From contig JANXLW010000074.1 of NCBI GenBank assembly GCA_025354965.1, positions 1 to 12,961 on the forward strand: DNA of 12,961 nucleotides. Reading direction: 5' to 3'. Origin of the DNA: Betaproteobacteria bacterium (lineage in GTDB: Bacteria > Pseudomonadota > Gammaproteobacteria > Burkholderiales > Burkholderiaceae_C). The notes beneath the pieces are model-generated. The model did not search any database, was not told the DNA's origin, and saw only the letters and a program-made list of their open reading frames with translations. The position numbers were made by a program, and so were the translations under genes. Below, one piece after another: positions 1 to 6,499 of the stretch (its first letter is position 1; each line of letters starts with the position of its first letter).

Positions 1-1
1 C

Positions 2-622
2 AGCGATATCTGGACTTTCTCGGGCTCGGTCTACTACATCAACTTCAACAACCGTATCGCGCGCGCCTACGACCCAGTTTCCGCTTTGTCCACGGATTAC
101 AACGTTGGCGACGTCATCACCAGGGGCTTTGAACTGGAGACCGGCTACAAGCTCAGCAACAGCTGGTCTGTCTATGGATCCTTGTCCTATACCGACAGCA
201 AAATGCAAAGCGACCTTAGAACCAGCGCCACCGCTTTCGAGGCCACCAGCGGCAAGCAAATGCCCGACACACCCAAATGGATGAGCGGTCTACGCCTGGG
301 ATACAGCACCGATACCTGGTATGGCAATGCCGATGTCAAGTACACTGGAACGGCTTACTCAACTTTGGTCAACGACGAGGCCGTGGATGCGGTAACGCTG
401 GTCAATCTGACGGCCGGGTATCACTTTGCTGACTCCGCGTTTCTCAAGAAACCTTCGATCCAGTTGAACGTGAACAATCTGTTTAACAGGGACTATCTGC
501 GTATCAATTCTGGCAGTGGCAGCAATTTCACTACCCGTGCCATAGGCTCTGGCGGCAGTACACCGTTTTACTATGTTGGGAGCCCACGCTTTGTGTCGGT
601 CACACTGCGCAGCGACTTCTAA
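2..622 (+). CDS. TonB-dependent outer-membrane receptor, C-terminal part (5' end outside window)
   Basis: The frame is open from base 2 and ends at TAA 620-622, giving about 206 codons of the C-terminal half of a beta-barrel. Visible signs are alternating, aromatic-rich amphipathic strands: SGSVYYINFNNR, a GFELETGYKL strand followed by YGSLSYTDSK, and VNLTAGYHF. The plug-proximal part is missing. Near the end, IQLNVNNLFNRDYLR is the typical penultimate-strand motif of TonB receptors. The chain finishes FVSVTLRSDF, an outer-membrane C-terminal strand with terminal Phe for BAM recognition. Receptors of this class take up siderophores, cobalamin, sugars or phosphorylated compounds across the outer membrane using TonB energy. 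The substrate cannot be read from this fragment. The stop overlaps the start of the nucleotidase gene by one base, so the two are probably co-translated and the substrate may be a phosphorylated or nucleotide compound (inference). The family call is secure; the substrate is not. Confidence 0.9.
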   Translation, partial: SDIWTFSGSVYYINFNNRIARAYDPVSALSTDYNVGDVITRGFELETGYKLSNSWSVYGSLSYTDSKMQSDLRTSATAFEATSGKQMPDTPKWMSGLRLGYSTDTWYGNADVKYTGTAYSTLVNDEAVDAVTLVNLTAGYHFADSAFLKKPSIQLNVNNLFNRDYLRINSGSGSNFTTRAIGSGGSTPFYYVGSPRFVSVTLRSDF

Positions 623-2430
623 TGAGGCATGAGAAGTCGACTCGTTGGTTTTACGCGACTGTCCTGTCGGCACTGTTGGCTCTGACACACCTGGCGTTTG
701 CCGCTCAGTCGCCCGATCTGCAACCGCTGACAATTTCACTGATTGCATTGAATGACTTTCATGGCAACATCCTGCCGCCCGTTGGCAGTGTTCTGGTGCC
801 AGATCCGTCCAACGCCTCCGGCACACGGGTCTCCGCCGGTGGCGCCGCCTACCTGTCGACGCTGGTGCACCTTCTCAAGCAACAAAACCCGAACCACACG
901 CTGGTGGTAGCGGCGGGCGACATGATTGGCGCGTCACAACTGACTTCGGGTCTGTTTCATGATGAGCCGACCATTGATATTTTGAGCCAGATCGGACTCG
1001 ACATCTCCAGTGTTGGCAATCACGAGTTTGACAAGGGTCGCGCCGAATTGTTGCGCCTGCAAGCGGGTGGCTGCTATCCGAAATCTGACGATGGAACGAC
1101 CGGCCTCGTCGGCGTTGACACCTGCATGAACCAGGGCAAGTTCAACGGTGCCAGCTTTCAGTACCTGGCCGCCAACGTCCTGGACCAAAAGACGGGGGAA
1201 ACACTGTTTCCCGCCTACACCATTCGCTCGCTGGAGGGCGTAAAAATCGGCTTCATCGGATTGACGTTAAAAGACACGCCCTCTGTCGTCACACCGGCGG
1301 GTGTGGCGGGGCTGCAGTTTGTCGACGAGGTTGAAACGGTCAACCGCCTGGTGCCGGTGCTCAAAAGCAAAGGGGTCACGGTGATCGTGGTGCTGATCCA
1401 TCAGGGTGGAGAAACCAAAGCAAAAACGCTGCTTGACAAATCTTGCCCGGGTTTCAGTGGTGACATCATCAGTTTATCGGACCGGATGGATCCGGCGATT
1501 GATGTGGTCGTGAGTGGTCACACGCACCAGGAATACGTGTGCTTTCGACCCGATGGAAAGCTGATTACGCAATCGGGCTTCTACGGACGTCTGGTCACCA
1601 AGATCGACCTCACCGTCGACTCTTCAACCAAAAAAGTGCTGGCCAAAGACGCCAACAACAAGGTCGTGTTCAACGATGTGGGTGTCAAGGACACTTCCGG
1701 CGCGGCAGTCCCCTTGCCTGCCATTTACACAACTCTGCAGCGCGACCCCGCTATCGATCAGGTCGTACGACGCTACGGCGACCTGTCGGCGTCAATCACC
1801 GATGTGGTGGTGGGTCGACTCTCCATGCCGCTTGATCGCAAAGTAAATCCGGCTGGGGAAAGTACCCTGGGCGACGTGATTGCAGATGCTTTTCTGGCCG
1901 GGGCCTCCGACGCCAGCTACGGCAACAAACCAGCGCAGATTGCGTTCACCAACCGCGGCGGCATCCGCAGCGATCTGAGCGCCAGCCTGACGGTGACCTT
2001 CGGTCAGCTGTTCAACGTGATGCCCTTCAATAACAACCTGGTGACGATGGACTTGAGTGGCCGGCAACTGCTGCGCTTGCTCGAACAGCAGTGGGAAAGC
2101 CCACAACCGGCGGGTGGTCGCGTCATGTCGGTTTCCAGCGGCTTCAGCTACGCCTGGGATGCCAGCAAGCCCGAAGGTGCAGCTCCCGGCACCGGTCAGC
2201 GCATCGTCGCGGGCTCCATGACGCTCAATGGCGCGCCCATTGAATTCGACAAAACCTACCGTATCACTGTCAATAATTTCATGGCCAGCGGCGGCGACAA
2301 CTTCACGGTTTTGGCGCATGGCACCAACGTGCAGGCGGGCGAGATTGACTCGGTCGTGGCCAAGCTCTATTTTCGTGTCAAAGGCATCGTCAGCGCACCA
2401 TCGCTGGATCGGATAGCGCGTGTGAATTGA
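622..2430 (+). CDS. Secreted 5'-nucleotidase / metallophosphoesterase, UshA-type
   Basis: The protein has 602 residues, a normal length for the UshA/5'-nucleotidase family. Residues 1-28 form a signal peptide: a basic start, a hydrophobic core YATVLSALLALTHLAF and an AxA-type cleavage site near LAFAAQ, so the enzyme is exported to the periplasm. The N-terminal metallophosphatase domain shows the dinuclear-metal motifs LNDFHGN (43-49), AGDMIGAS (98-105), GNHEFDKG (132-139), LIHQGG (258-263) and SGHTHQEY (298-305). The C-terminal nucleotide-binding domain shows TNRGGIR (443-449), GFSYAWD (507-513) and NNFMASGGDNF (551-561), where substrate bases normally stack on aromatic residues. Cys151/168 and Cys275/307 could form disulfides. 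Such enzymes hydrolyse nucleotides or UDP-sugars to release phosphate for import. The ATG overlaps the receptor stop (TAATG) and no clear Shine-Dalgarno is seen, consistent with translational coupling. The exact substrate is unresolved. Confidence 0.93.
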   Translation: MRHEKSTRWFYATVLSALLALTHLAFAAQSPDLQPLTISLIALNDFHGNILPPVGSVLVPDPSNASGTRVSAGGAAYLSTLVHLLKQQNPNHTLVVAAGDMIGASQLTSGLFHDEPTIDILSQIGLDISSVGNHEFDKGRAELLRLQAGGCYPKSDDGTTGLVGVDTCMNQGKFNGASFQYLAANVLDQKTGETLFPAYTIRSLEGVKIGFIGLTLKDTPSVVTPAGVAGLQFVDEVETVNRLVPVLKSKGVTVIVVLIHQGGETKAKTLLDKSCPGFSGDIISLSDRMDPAIDVVVSGHTHQEYVCFRPDGKLITQSGFYGRLVTKIDLTVDSSTKKVLAKDANNKVVFNDVGVKDTSGAAVPLPAIYTTLQRDPAIDQVVRRYGDLSASITDVVVGRLSMPLDRKVNPAGESTLGDVIADAFLAGASDASYGNKPAQIAFTNRGGIRSDLSASLTVTFGQLFNVMPFNNNLVTMDLSGRQLLRLLEQQWESPQPAGGRVMSVSSGFSYAWDASKPEGAAPGTGQRIVAGSMTLNGAPIEFDKTYRITVNNFMASGGDNFTVLAHGTNVQAGEIDSVVAKLYFRVKGIVSAPSLDRIARVN

Positions 2431-2438
2431 CGCAACGG

Positions 2439-2900
2439 TTAAAGCACTTCAGGTGTTTGCACCGTGACAATCACGGTTTGCGAATGGGCTTCACGCTCGC
2501 GATTGCGCAACCACCAGACTGCACCTTTCTTGACCGAGCACTCAGTGGCGGTCAAGCCGATCAGCTGCGCAATGGTTTGCCCCAGTGTCGGCTGATGCCC
2601 GATCACCAGCACTGTTCCTTTGGCAATGGGCCACTGCACCAGTTCAAGCAGGCCGGCTACGCTGCCATCAGGCGCCAGTTCAGGTCTGATCTTGAATTTG
2701 CGACCCAACGCCAATGCCGTCTGCTCGGAGCGGCGTGCCGGGCTCGTCAATACGCGCGTGCCCTCCGGCAACTGGCGGTCAAGCCAGTTTGCCATGCGTG
2801 CGGCCTGCTTTTCCCCGCGCGTGGTAAGCGAGCGCGCCAAGTCATCACAGCCTTCAACCCATTCCTGCGCCTCTGCATGACGCCACAACACCAGATCCAT
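2439..2900 (-). CDS. sixA: Phosphohistidine phosphatase, SixA-type histidine phosphatase
   Basis: The protein has 153 residues, close to the usual SixA length (about 160), and belongs to the small histidine-phosphatase superfamily. Motifs in order: the catalytic RHG-type LWRHAEA (5-11, nucleophile His8), LTTRGEKQA (25-33), LTSPARRSEQTA (51-62, phosphate-binding Arg) and VIGHQPTLG (99-107, second catalytic His102). There is no signal peptide, so it is cytoplasmic. In E. coli, SixA removes phosphate from phosphohistidine proteins and was linked to the nitrogen phosphotransferase system. It starts one base after the ppk stop, with AGGGG eight bases upstream of the ATG inside the end of ppk, so it is read from the ppk transcript. 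It ends eight bases from the stop of the convergent nucleotidase gene, with no room for a separate terminator. The family is certain; the physiological target is inferred. Confidence 0.92.
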   Translation of the reverse strand: MDLVLWRHAEAQEWVEGCDDLARSLTTRGEKQAARMANWLDRQLPEGTRVLTSPARRSEQTALALGRKFKIRPELAPDGSVAGLLELVQWPIAKGTVLVIGHQPTLGQTIAQLIGLTATECSVKKGAVWWLRNREREAHSQTVIVTVQTPEVL

Positions 2901-2901
2901 A

Positions 2902-5004
2902 TCAGTCGCCCCTGGCGTCGTCTTGACCGGCGTAGCGGGTCATCAAGGCGGCTTGCGCGCCATGTGCCGCACGACGGCTGTCCTGCCTGACACGGGCATA
3001 AGTGCCATCCGGCAACAAGTCCCATGCATCAACGCCGTCATGCAAATAGGCAATCAGGTCCTCATCGATAATTCGCTGACGCTGCACCGCGTCGGTCACC
3101 GGCCAGGCCAGTTCAACCCGACGCATCATGTTGCGGTTCATCCAGTCGGCGCTTGACAGATAGAGCTCTTCCACCGCATTGCAGCAAAAGTAAAAGACCC
3201 GCGAGTGTTCCAGAAAGCGCCCAATCACCGAACGCACATGGATGTTGTCTGTGACACCCGCAAGCTGGGCCGGCAGCATACAGGCACCGCGCACAACGAG
3301 GTCAATCTTGACGCCCATTTGTCCGGCCCGGATCAGCGCGTGAATCAGCGTCTCATCCGTCAAGGCGTTCATCTTGGCCACAATTCGACCGGTTCCAGCG
3401 CTGGCCGCCACGCTGGCCATCTGGTTGATTTTTTCGATCAGATTGAGGTGCAAATAAAATGGCGCCAGCAACACCCGGTTTAGCCTGGGCAAGCGGCTGT
3501 GGCTGGCCAGATGGACAAACACGTTTTCGACGTCCGTGGTCAGCGCCGGGTCGGCCGTCAAGTGGCTCCAGTCGGTGTACAGGCGCGCGGTGCGCGGGTT
3601 GTAGTTGCCAGTAGACAGATGGGCGTAACGCTTGAGTTGCTTGCCTTCGCGACGCGTGATCAGCATCATCTTGGCGTGGGTCTTCAACCCCACGACGCCA
3701 TACAAGACCTGGGCGCCAATCGAATCAAGCATCTCGGCCCAGTTTATGTTGGCTTCTTCGTCGAACCTGGCTTTCAACTCCACCACCACCGTCACTTCCT
3801 TGCCGCGACGCACGGCCTCACGCAACAAGTCCATCAGTTCGGAGTCGGTGCCGGTGCGATAGATGGTTTGTTTGATCGCCAACACTTGCGGGTCATTGAC
3901 CGCTTCACGCAGGAATGCCAGTACACCATCAAAACTCTCAAACGGCTGATGAATGAAAACGTCACCCAGTTTGAGTCTCTCGAAAAACGACACGCCTGGT
4001 GTCAGTTGCGTTGGATAGCAGGCCCGGTAGGTTGGGAAACAGAGTTTCGGCGCATGCACCAGGTCAATCAGTTGCGTCAGCCGAACCAGGTTGACAGGGC
4101 CAGGCACCCGGTACAAGGCACCCTGCGGCAAATTGAACTGTCTGAGTAAAAAATCCGAAAGATGGATTGAACAGCCGGCTGATACTTCCAGGCGTACCGC
4201 TTCGCCGAAATGGCGGTGTTGCAAGCCTTGACGCAAGGCTGTACGCAGATTCTTGACGTCCTCTTCGTCCACTGCCAGGTCCGAGTGCCGGGTCAGCCGA
4301 AACTGAGAAAACTGTCCAACTTCGCGACCAGGAAACAAGCCAGCCAGATGCCCCCGGATGACACTGGACAGAGAGACGAAGAAATTGCTGCCGCCAGAAA
4401 CCTTGTCAGGCATGCGGATCATCCGCGGCAGAACGCGCGGCACTTTCACTATGGCAATTTCGTTTTCGCGGCCAAACGCATCGCGCCCACCCAGGCGCAC
4501 GATGAAGTTGAGCGACTTGTTGGCAACCTGCGGAAACGGATGCGAGGGATCGAGTCCAACGGGAAGCAGCAAGGGTTGAACTTCACGCTCGAAATACTGT
4601 TTGACCCAACGCCTCTGTAACACATCACGTTCACCGTGGGAAACAATCTTGATACCGTGCAGCTCGAGCGCCGGCATCAAATCATCGTTGTACAGCGCAT
4701 ACTGGCGGGCCACCAGGGTATGCGCCACCTCTGCCAGGCGCTCGAATGACTCTACCGAGAAATCGCCTTTCTCATCCTTGCGCTGACTGGCCGCCAGATG
4801 CGGCTCGGCCCGAACCTCGAAAAACTCGTCCAGATTGGAAGACACGATACAGAGATAGCGCAGACGCTCCAGCAAAGGTACGTCTTTGCGGTAGGCCCAA
4901 TCCAGCACGCGCTCATTAAAAGCAAGAATGCTGTGATCACGGTCCAAAAGCTCAACAACAGGAGCGATCGGCATCAATTTTGGCGGCACAAGGGAAGATG
5001 ACAT
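2902..5004 (-). CDS. ppk: Polyphosphate kinase 1
   Basis: The protein has 700 residues, the normal PPK1 length. It makes polyphosphate reversibly from the ATP gamma-phosphate, a phosphate and energy store. The N-terminal domain carries LLDRDHSILAFNERVLDWA (19-37) and VSSNLDEFFEVR (54-65), diagnostic of PPK1. The catalytic PLD-like halves follow: KQTIYRTGTDSELM (378-391), VVVELKARFDEEANI (406-420), the autophosphorylated histidine in GLKTHAKMM (H443, equivalent to E. coli H435), STGNYNPRTARLYTD (464-478), GRFLEHSRVFYF (H600, equivalent to E. coli H592) and SSADWMNRNMMRRVE (617-631). The ATG at 5004 has no obvious Shine-Dalgarno. Met11 (ATG at 4972-4974) is an alternative and leaves the first conserved motif intact. 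sixA follows one base after the stop. The gene is preceded by 183 non-coding bases that contain a Pho-type half-site close to the ATG. Confidence 0.97.
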   Translation of the reverse strand: MSSSLVPPKLMPIAPVVELLDRDHSILAFNERVLDWAYRKDVPLLERLRYLCIVSSNLDEFFEVRAEPHLAASQRKDEKGDFSVESFERLAEVAHTLVARQYALYNDDLMPALELHGIKIVSHGERDVLQRRWVKQYFEREVQPLLLPVGLDPSHPFPQVANKSLNFIVRLGGRDAFGRENEIAIVKVPRVLPRMIRMPDKVSGGSNFFVSLSSVIRGHLAGLFPGREVGQFSQFRLTRHSDLAVDEEDVKNLRTALRQGLQHRHFGEAVRLEVSAGCSIHLSDFLLRQFNLPQGALYRVPGPVNLVRLTQLIDLVHAPKLCFPTYRACYPTQLTPGVSFFERLKLGDVFIHQPFESFDGVLAFLREAVNDPQVLAIKQTIYRTGTDSELMDLLREAVRRGKEVTVVVELKARFDEEANINWAEMLDSIGAQVLYGVVGLKTHAKMMLITRREGKQLKRYAHLSTGNYNPRTARLYTDWSHLTADPALTTDVENVFVHLASHSRLPRLNRVLLAPFYLHLNLIEKINQMASVAASAGTGRIVAKMNALTDETLIHALIRAGQMGVKIDLVVRGACMLPAQLAGVTDNIHVRSVIGRFLEHSRVFYFCCNAVEELYLSSADWMNRNMMRRVELAWPVTDAVQRQRIIDEDLIAYLHDGVDAWDLLPDGTYARVRQDSRRAAHGAQAALMTRYAGQDDARGD

Positions 5005-5017
5005 GCAGTGTCGGACT

Positions 5018-5050
5018 GTTTATGACAGATGAACGTTCGATTATTGACCG
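5018..5050 (-). promoter_or_regulatory. Possible Pho half-sites upstream of ppk
   Basis: On the minus strand, CTGTCATAAAC (5018-5028) matches the PhoB half-site CTGTCAT perfectly and is followed by the usual A-rich spacer. Exactly 22 bp further from the gene lies CGGTCAATAAT (5040-5050), matching 5 of 7. The 11-mer between them matches only 3 of 7, and the one on the gene side is poor. The site sits only about 14 bases before the annotated ATG, which is awkward for an activator unless ppk starts at Met11 or transcripts have a very short leader. This is a weak call. Confidence 0.3.
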
Positions 5051-5057
5051 GCTTGCT

Positions 5058-5078
5058 GTCAGCAATTTAATAGCTGAC
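5058..5078. repeat. AT-centred dyad GTCAGC-N9-GCTGAC upstream of ppk
   Basis: GTCAGC (5058-5063) and GCTGAC (5073-5078) are perfect inverted arms around an AT-rich nine-base centre, AATTTAATA. The geometry (21 bp, A/T centre) suits a dimeric regulator's operator in the ppk promoter region, but no specific factor is recognised. Confidence 0.35.
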
Positions 5079-5133
5079 GCAATCCTTGCATTTTGCTCCT
5101 GCACGCTGCTTGGACCAACTGATGCTGACACTC

Positions 5134-5148
5134 CCCGGCGCTGCCGGG
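5134..5148. repeat. Short GC hairpin between olsB and ppk
   Basis: CCCGGC (5134-5139) and GCCGGG (5143-5148) form a six-pair stem with a three-base loop, about 40 bases past the olsB stop. It lacks a T-run on the olsB sense strand, so it is at best a weak or factor-dependent termination element. Confidence 0.35.
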
Positions 5149-5187
5149 TATCGATTCACGCTCTTTTTGGGTTGAACACCGCGCTCA

Positions 5188-6036
5188 TTAGCTGCCCAGG
5201 AAATGCTTGCGGTAGCGCATCGGCAAATCGTCAATGCGCATCATCATCGGCAGATCGGCGGTATTGAAATCCGGGTCCCAGGCCGGTGCGCCCAACACCT
5301 TCGCGCCCAGGCGCAGATAACCTTTTATCAGGGCCGGCGGTTCTACCGCAATGCCACAGTCCAACTGATCCACCGGCAGCGGCAGACGCGGGCGCACATG
5401 GTGTTCAATCGGCGCCAGGTGAGTTGTTTTGAGCTGCTGCCAAATGCTGGCGGCGACGTCGCCACTGACAATTCCGTTGTGCAGCATGGGGATGCTGGCG
5501 CAGCCAATCATGGTATCGAGCTTGTTGCGCACCATGAACTCAGCCAAGGCGCCCCACAAGGCCATGATGACCCCACCGTGTCGGTAATCCGGGTGCACAC
5601 AGCTGCGGCCGAGCTCGACCATGCGTTCACGCAAACCGCGCAGACGGGTCAGATCAAATTCCAGATCACTGTAAGTGCTGCCAACGCGTCTGGCTTGCGC
5701 CGGTGTCAAAAGCCGGTAAGTGCCAACCACCTCGCTGGTGATCTGATCGCGCACCAGCAAATGCTCGCAGTAGCTATCGAATAAATCAATATCGAGCCCA
5801 GGCGTTGTTGAGTTCAGACGGGCACCCATTTCCTCGGCAAAAACGCTATACCGCAGACGTTGCGCCTGCCGAATCTCATCGCTGTGTTTAGCCCACGAAA
5901 CCGTGAGACTACCGCGCTCCAGCGGCGCCACCGGAGTCGGCTTGCGGTCACCAAAAAATGAAAGTGCTTTGTGACGCAAGCCTTTGGGCAAAGTCATTGG
6001 CGATAAGGCGAAAGTCGGGTTCGGCAACTCTTTCAT
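5188..6036 (-). CDS. olsB: OlsB-type L-ornithine N-alpha-acyltransferase (ornithine lipid synthesis)
   Basis: The protein has 282 residues, GNAT fold, Acetyltransf_5/OlsB-type family, often misnamed hemolysin-like. Landmarks: QRLRYSVFAEEMGARL (59-74), DSYCEHLLVRD (87-97), VGTYRLLTP (104-112), the acyl-donor-binding region ELGRSCVHPDYRHGGV (141-156), IGCASIPM (177-184), and the C-terminal block LIKGYLRLGAKVLGAPAWD (236-254) with FNTADLPMMM (257-266). OlsB transfers a 3-hydroxyacyl chain from acyl-ACP to ornithine, giving lyso-ornithine lipid. OlsA, not in this window, completes the phosphorus-free membrane lipid. There is no signal peptide; it would act at the inner face of the cytoplasmic membrane. 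GAGGAAG (6041-6047) is a strong Shine-Dalgarno that fixes the ATG at 6036. Four tandem Pho-type half-sites lie 40-84 bases upstream, matching the known induction of ornithine lipids by phosphate starvation. A related GNAT N-acyltransferase with another acceptor cannot be excluded. Confidence 0.85.
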   Translation of the reverse strand: MKELPNPTFALSPMTLPKGLRHKALSFFGDRKPTPVAPLERGSLTVSWAKHSDEIRQAQRLRYSVFAEEMGARLNSTTPGLDIDLFDSYCEHLLVRDQITSEVVGTYRLLTPAQARRVGSTYSDLEFDLTRLRGLRERMVELGRSCVHPDYRHGGVIMALWGALAEFMVRNKLDTMIGCASIPMLHNGIVSGDVAASIWQQLKTTHLAPIEHHVRPRLPLPVDQLDCGIAVEPPALIKGYLRLGAKVLGAPAWDPDFNTADLPMMMRIDDLPMRYRKHFLGS

Positions 6037-6076
6037 ATCACTTCCTCATTTTGTTCATCAGAGGATGGTGACGCCC

Positions 6077-6120
6077 TTTCATGACGCCTTTATGGCGACT
6101 TCATGGCATTTCAATGACAG
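6077..6120 (-). promoter_or_regulatory. PhoB-binding array: four tandem 11-bp half-sites before olsB
   Basis: Read on the minus strand towards olsB, this is four contiguous 11-mers: CTGTCATTGAA (6110-6120), ATGCCATGAAG (6099-6109), TCGCCATAAAG (6088-6098) and GCGTCATGAAA (6077-6087). Each is a seven-base PhoB half-site of the form NNGYCAT followed by four mostly A/T or A/G bases, in exact 11-bp phase. The first 18 bases match the E. coli Pho-box consensus CTGTCATAAAACTGTCAT at 14 positions. The array ends 40 bp before the olsB ATG, leaving room for a -10 element; no convincing -35 is present, as expected for a PhoB-dependent promoter. PhoB control of olsB is inferred from this pattern. Confidence 0.75.
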
Positions 6121-6134
6121 TGCTCAGTGGTCGC

Positions 6135-6178
6135 CATCTGCGCTACCTTATTGCAGATGCTGACCTTGCGCCCGCAAG
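6135..6178. repeat. Two adjacent short inverted repeats upstream of the Pho array
   Basis: CATCTGC (6135-6141) pairs with GCAGATG (6153-6159) around an 11-base loop. CTTGCG (6165-6170) pairs with CGCAAG (6173-6178). Neither is followed by a T-run on either strand. They could be operator dyads or structured RNA in a transcript entering from the small reading frame at 6245-6328; no function is recognised. Confidence 0.35.
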
Positions 6179-6244
6179 TGCCACAAGCATTTTTCTCGGC
6201 CCCGACAGTGGCACAGCGGGCCATCACCGGGAGCGCAGTCTTGT

Positions 6245-6328
6245 CTATGGCCTCACAAAGATGCCATAGGTAACAACTAACACTACCATGATGAAAATGG
6301 CAACAATTGCAAATCGAATAGTTTTCAT
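6245..6328 (-). CDS. Possible 27-residue single-pass membrane peptide
   Basis: On the minus strand an ATG at 6326-6328 opens a 27-codon frame ending in TAG. It begins MKTIRFAIVAIFIMVVL, continues with VVTYG and ends GIFVRP. The composition is that of a small inner-membrane protein: a basic N-terminus, about 18 uninterrupted hydrophobic residues and a basic C-terminus. No strong Shine-Dalgarno is visible and no family is recognised. It lies upstream of olsB on the same strand, with the Pho array and two hairpins between them. The frame is short enough to occur by chance, so this is a candidate only. Confidence 0.3.
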   Translation of the reverse strand: MKTIRFAIVAIFIMVVLVVTYGIFVRP

Positions 6329-6358
6329 TGTTGATGCTGCAATTCAATTGTTCAAATG

Positions 6359-6376
6359 ACGTCGGTAAGACGACGT
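6359..6376. repeat. Inverted repeat ACGTCG-N6-CGACGT
   Basis: Perfect six-base arms (6359-6364 and 6371-6376) flank GTAAGA, in the divergent region upstream of the CDF gene. It may be an operator for the CDF promoter or the small-peptide promoter; no known regulator site was matched. Confidence 0.35.
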
Positions 6377-6499
6377 AACGATGGGACATTCCATACGATT
6401 CCAAATTTGACTTCACTCAAGCTGCCCGGATGAAGGGAAATCCAGCCGTCGGAAAGTAACAGCCCGAACTTAAGTAAGCCTTAAGATGACACCGTTCCA

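Larger units (their letters stand above)
6037..6499. other. 463-bp divergent intergenic region between olsB and the CDF gene
   Basis: This holds the olsB ribosome-binding site, the Pho array, two hairpins and the possible 27-codon frame. On the CDF side it also carries two more dyads: ACGTCG/CGACGT around a six-base centre (6359-6376), and two CTTAAG palindromes separated by TAAGC (6469-6485), 15 bases before the first CDF start. No convincing sigma-70 promoter for the CDF gene was found. The base composition is more AT-rich than the flanking genes. Confidence 0.6.

Noticed and set aside
2427..2990. 187-codon plus-strand frame opposite sixA
   Set aside because: It lies wholly antisense to sixA and the end of ppk, with Cys/Arg/His-rich low-plausibility composition and no family motif; the minus-strand gene has all catalytic motifs.
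3499..4149. 216-codon plus-strand frame opposite ppk
   Set aside because: Antisense shadow of the strongly conserved PPK catalytic region; Gln/His/Arg-rich composition typical of a reverse-complement frame.
5134..5148. Intrinsic terminator for olsB
   Set aside because: The GC stem is only six pairs with a three-base loop and no T-run on the sense strand, so it is recorded only as a repeat.
6111..6416. 101-codon minus-strand frame across the intergenic region
   Set aside because: Rich in Cys, His and Ser, no domain resemblance, ends inside the first Pho unit, and overlaps the more plausible membrane peptide in another frame.
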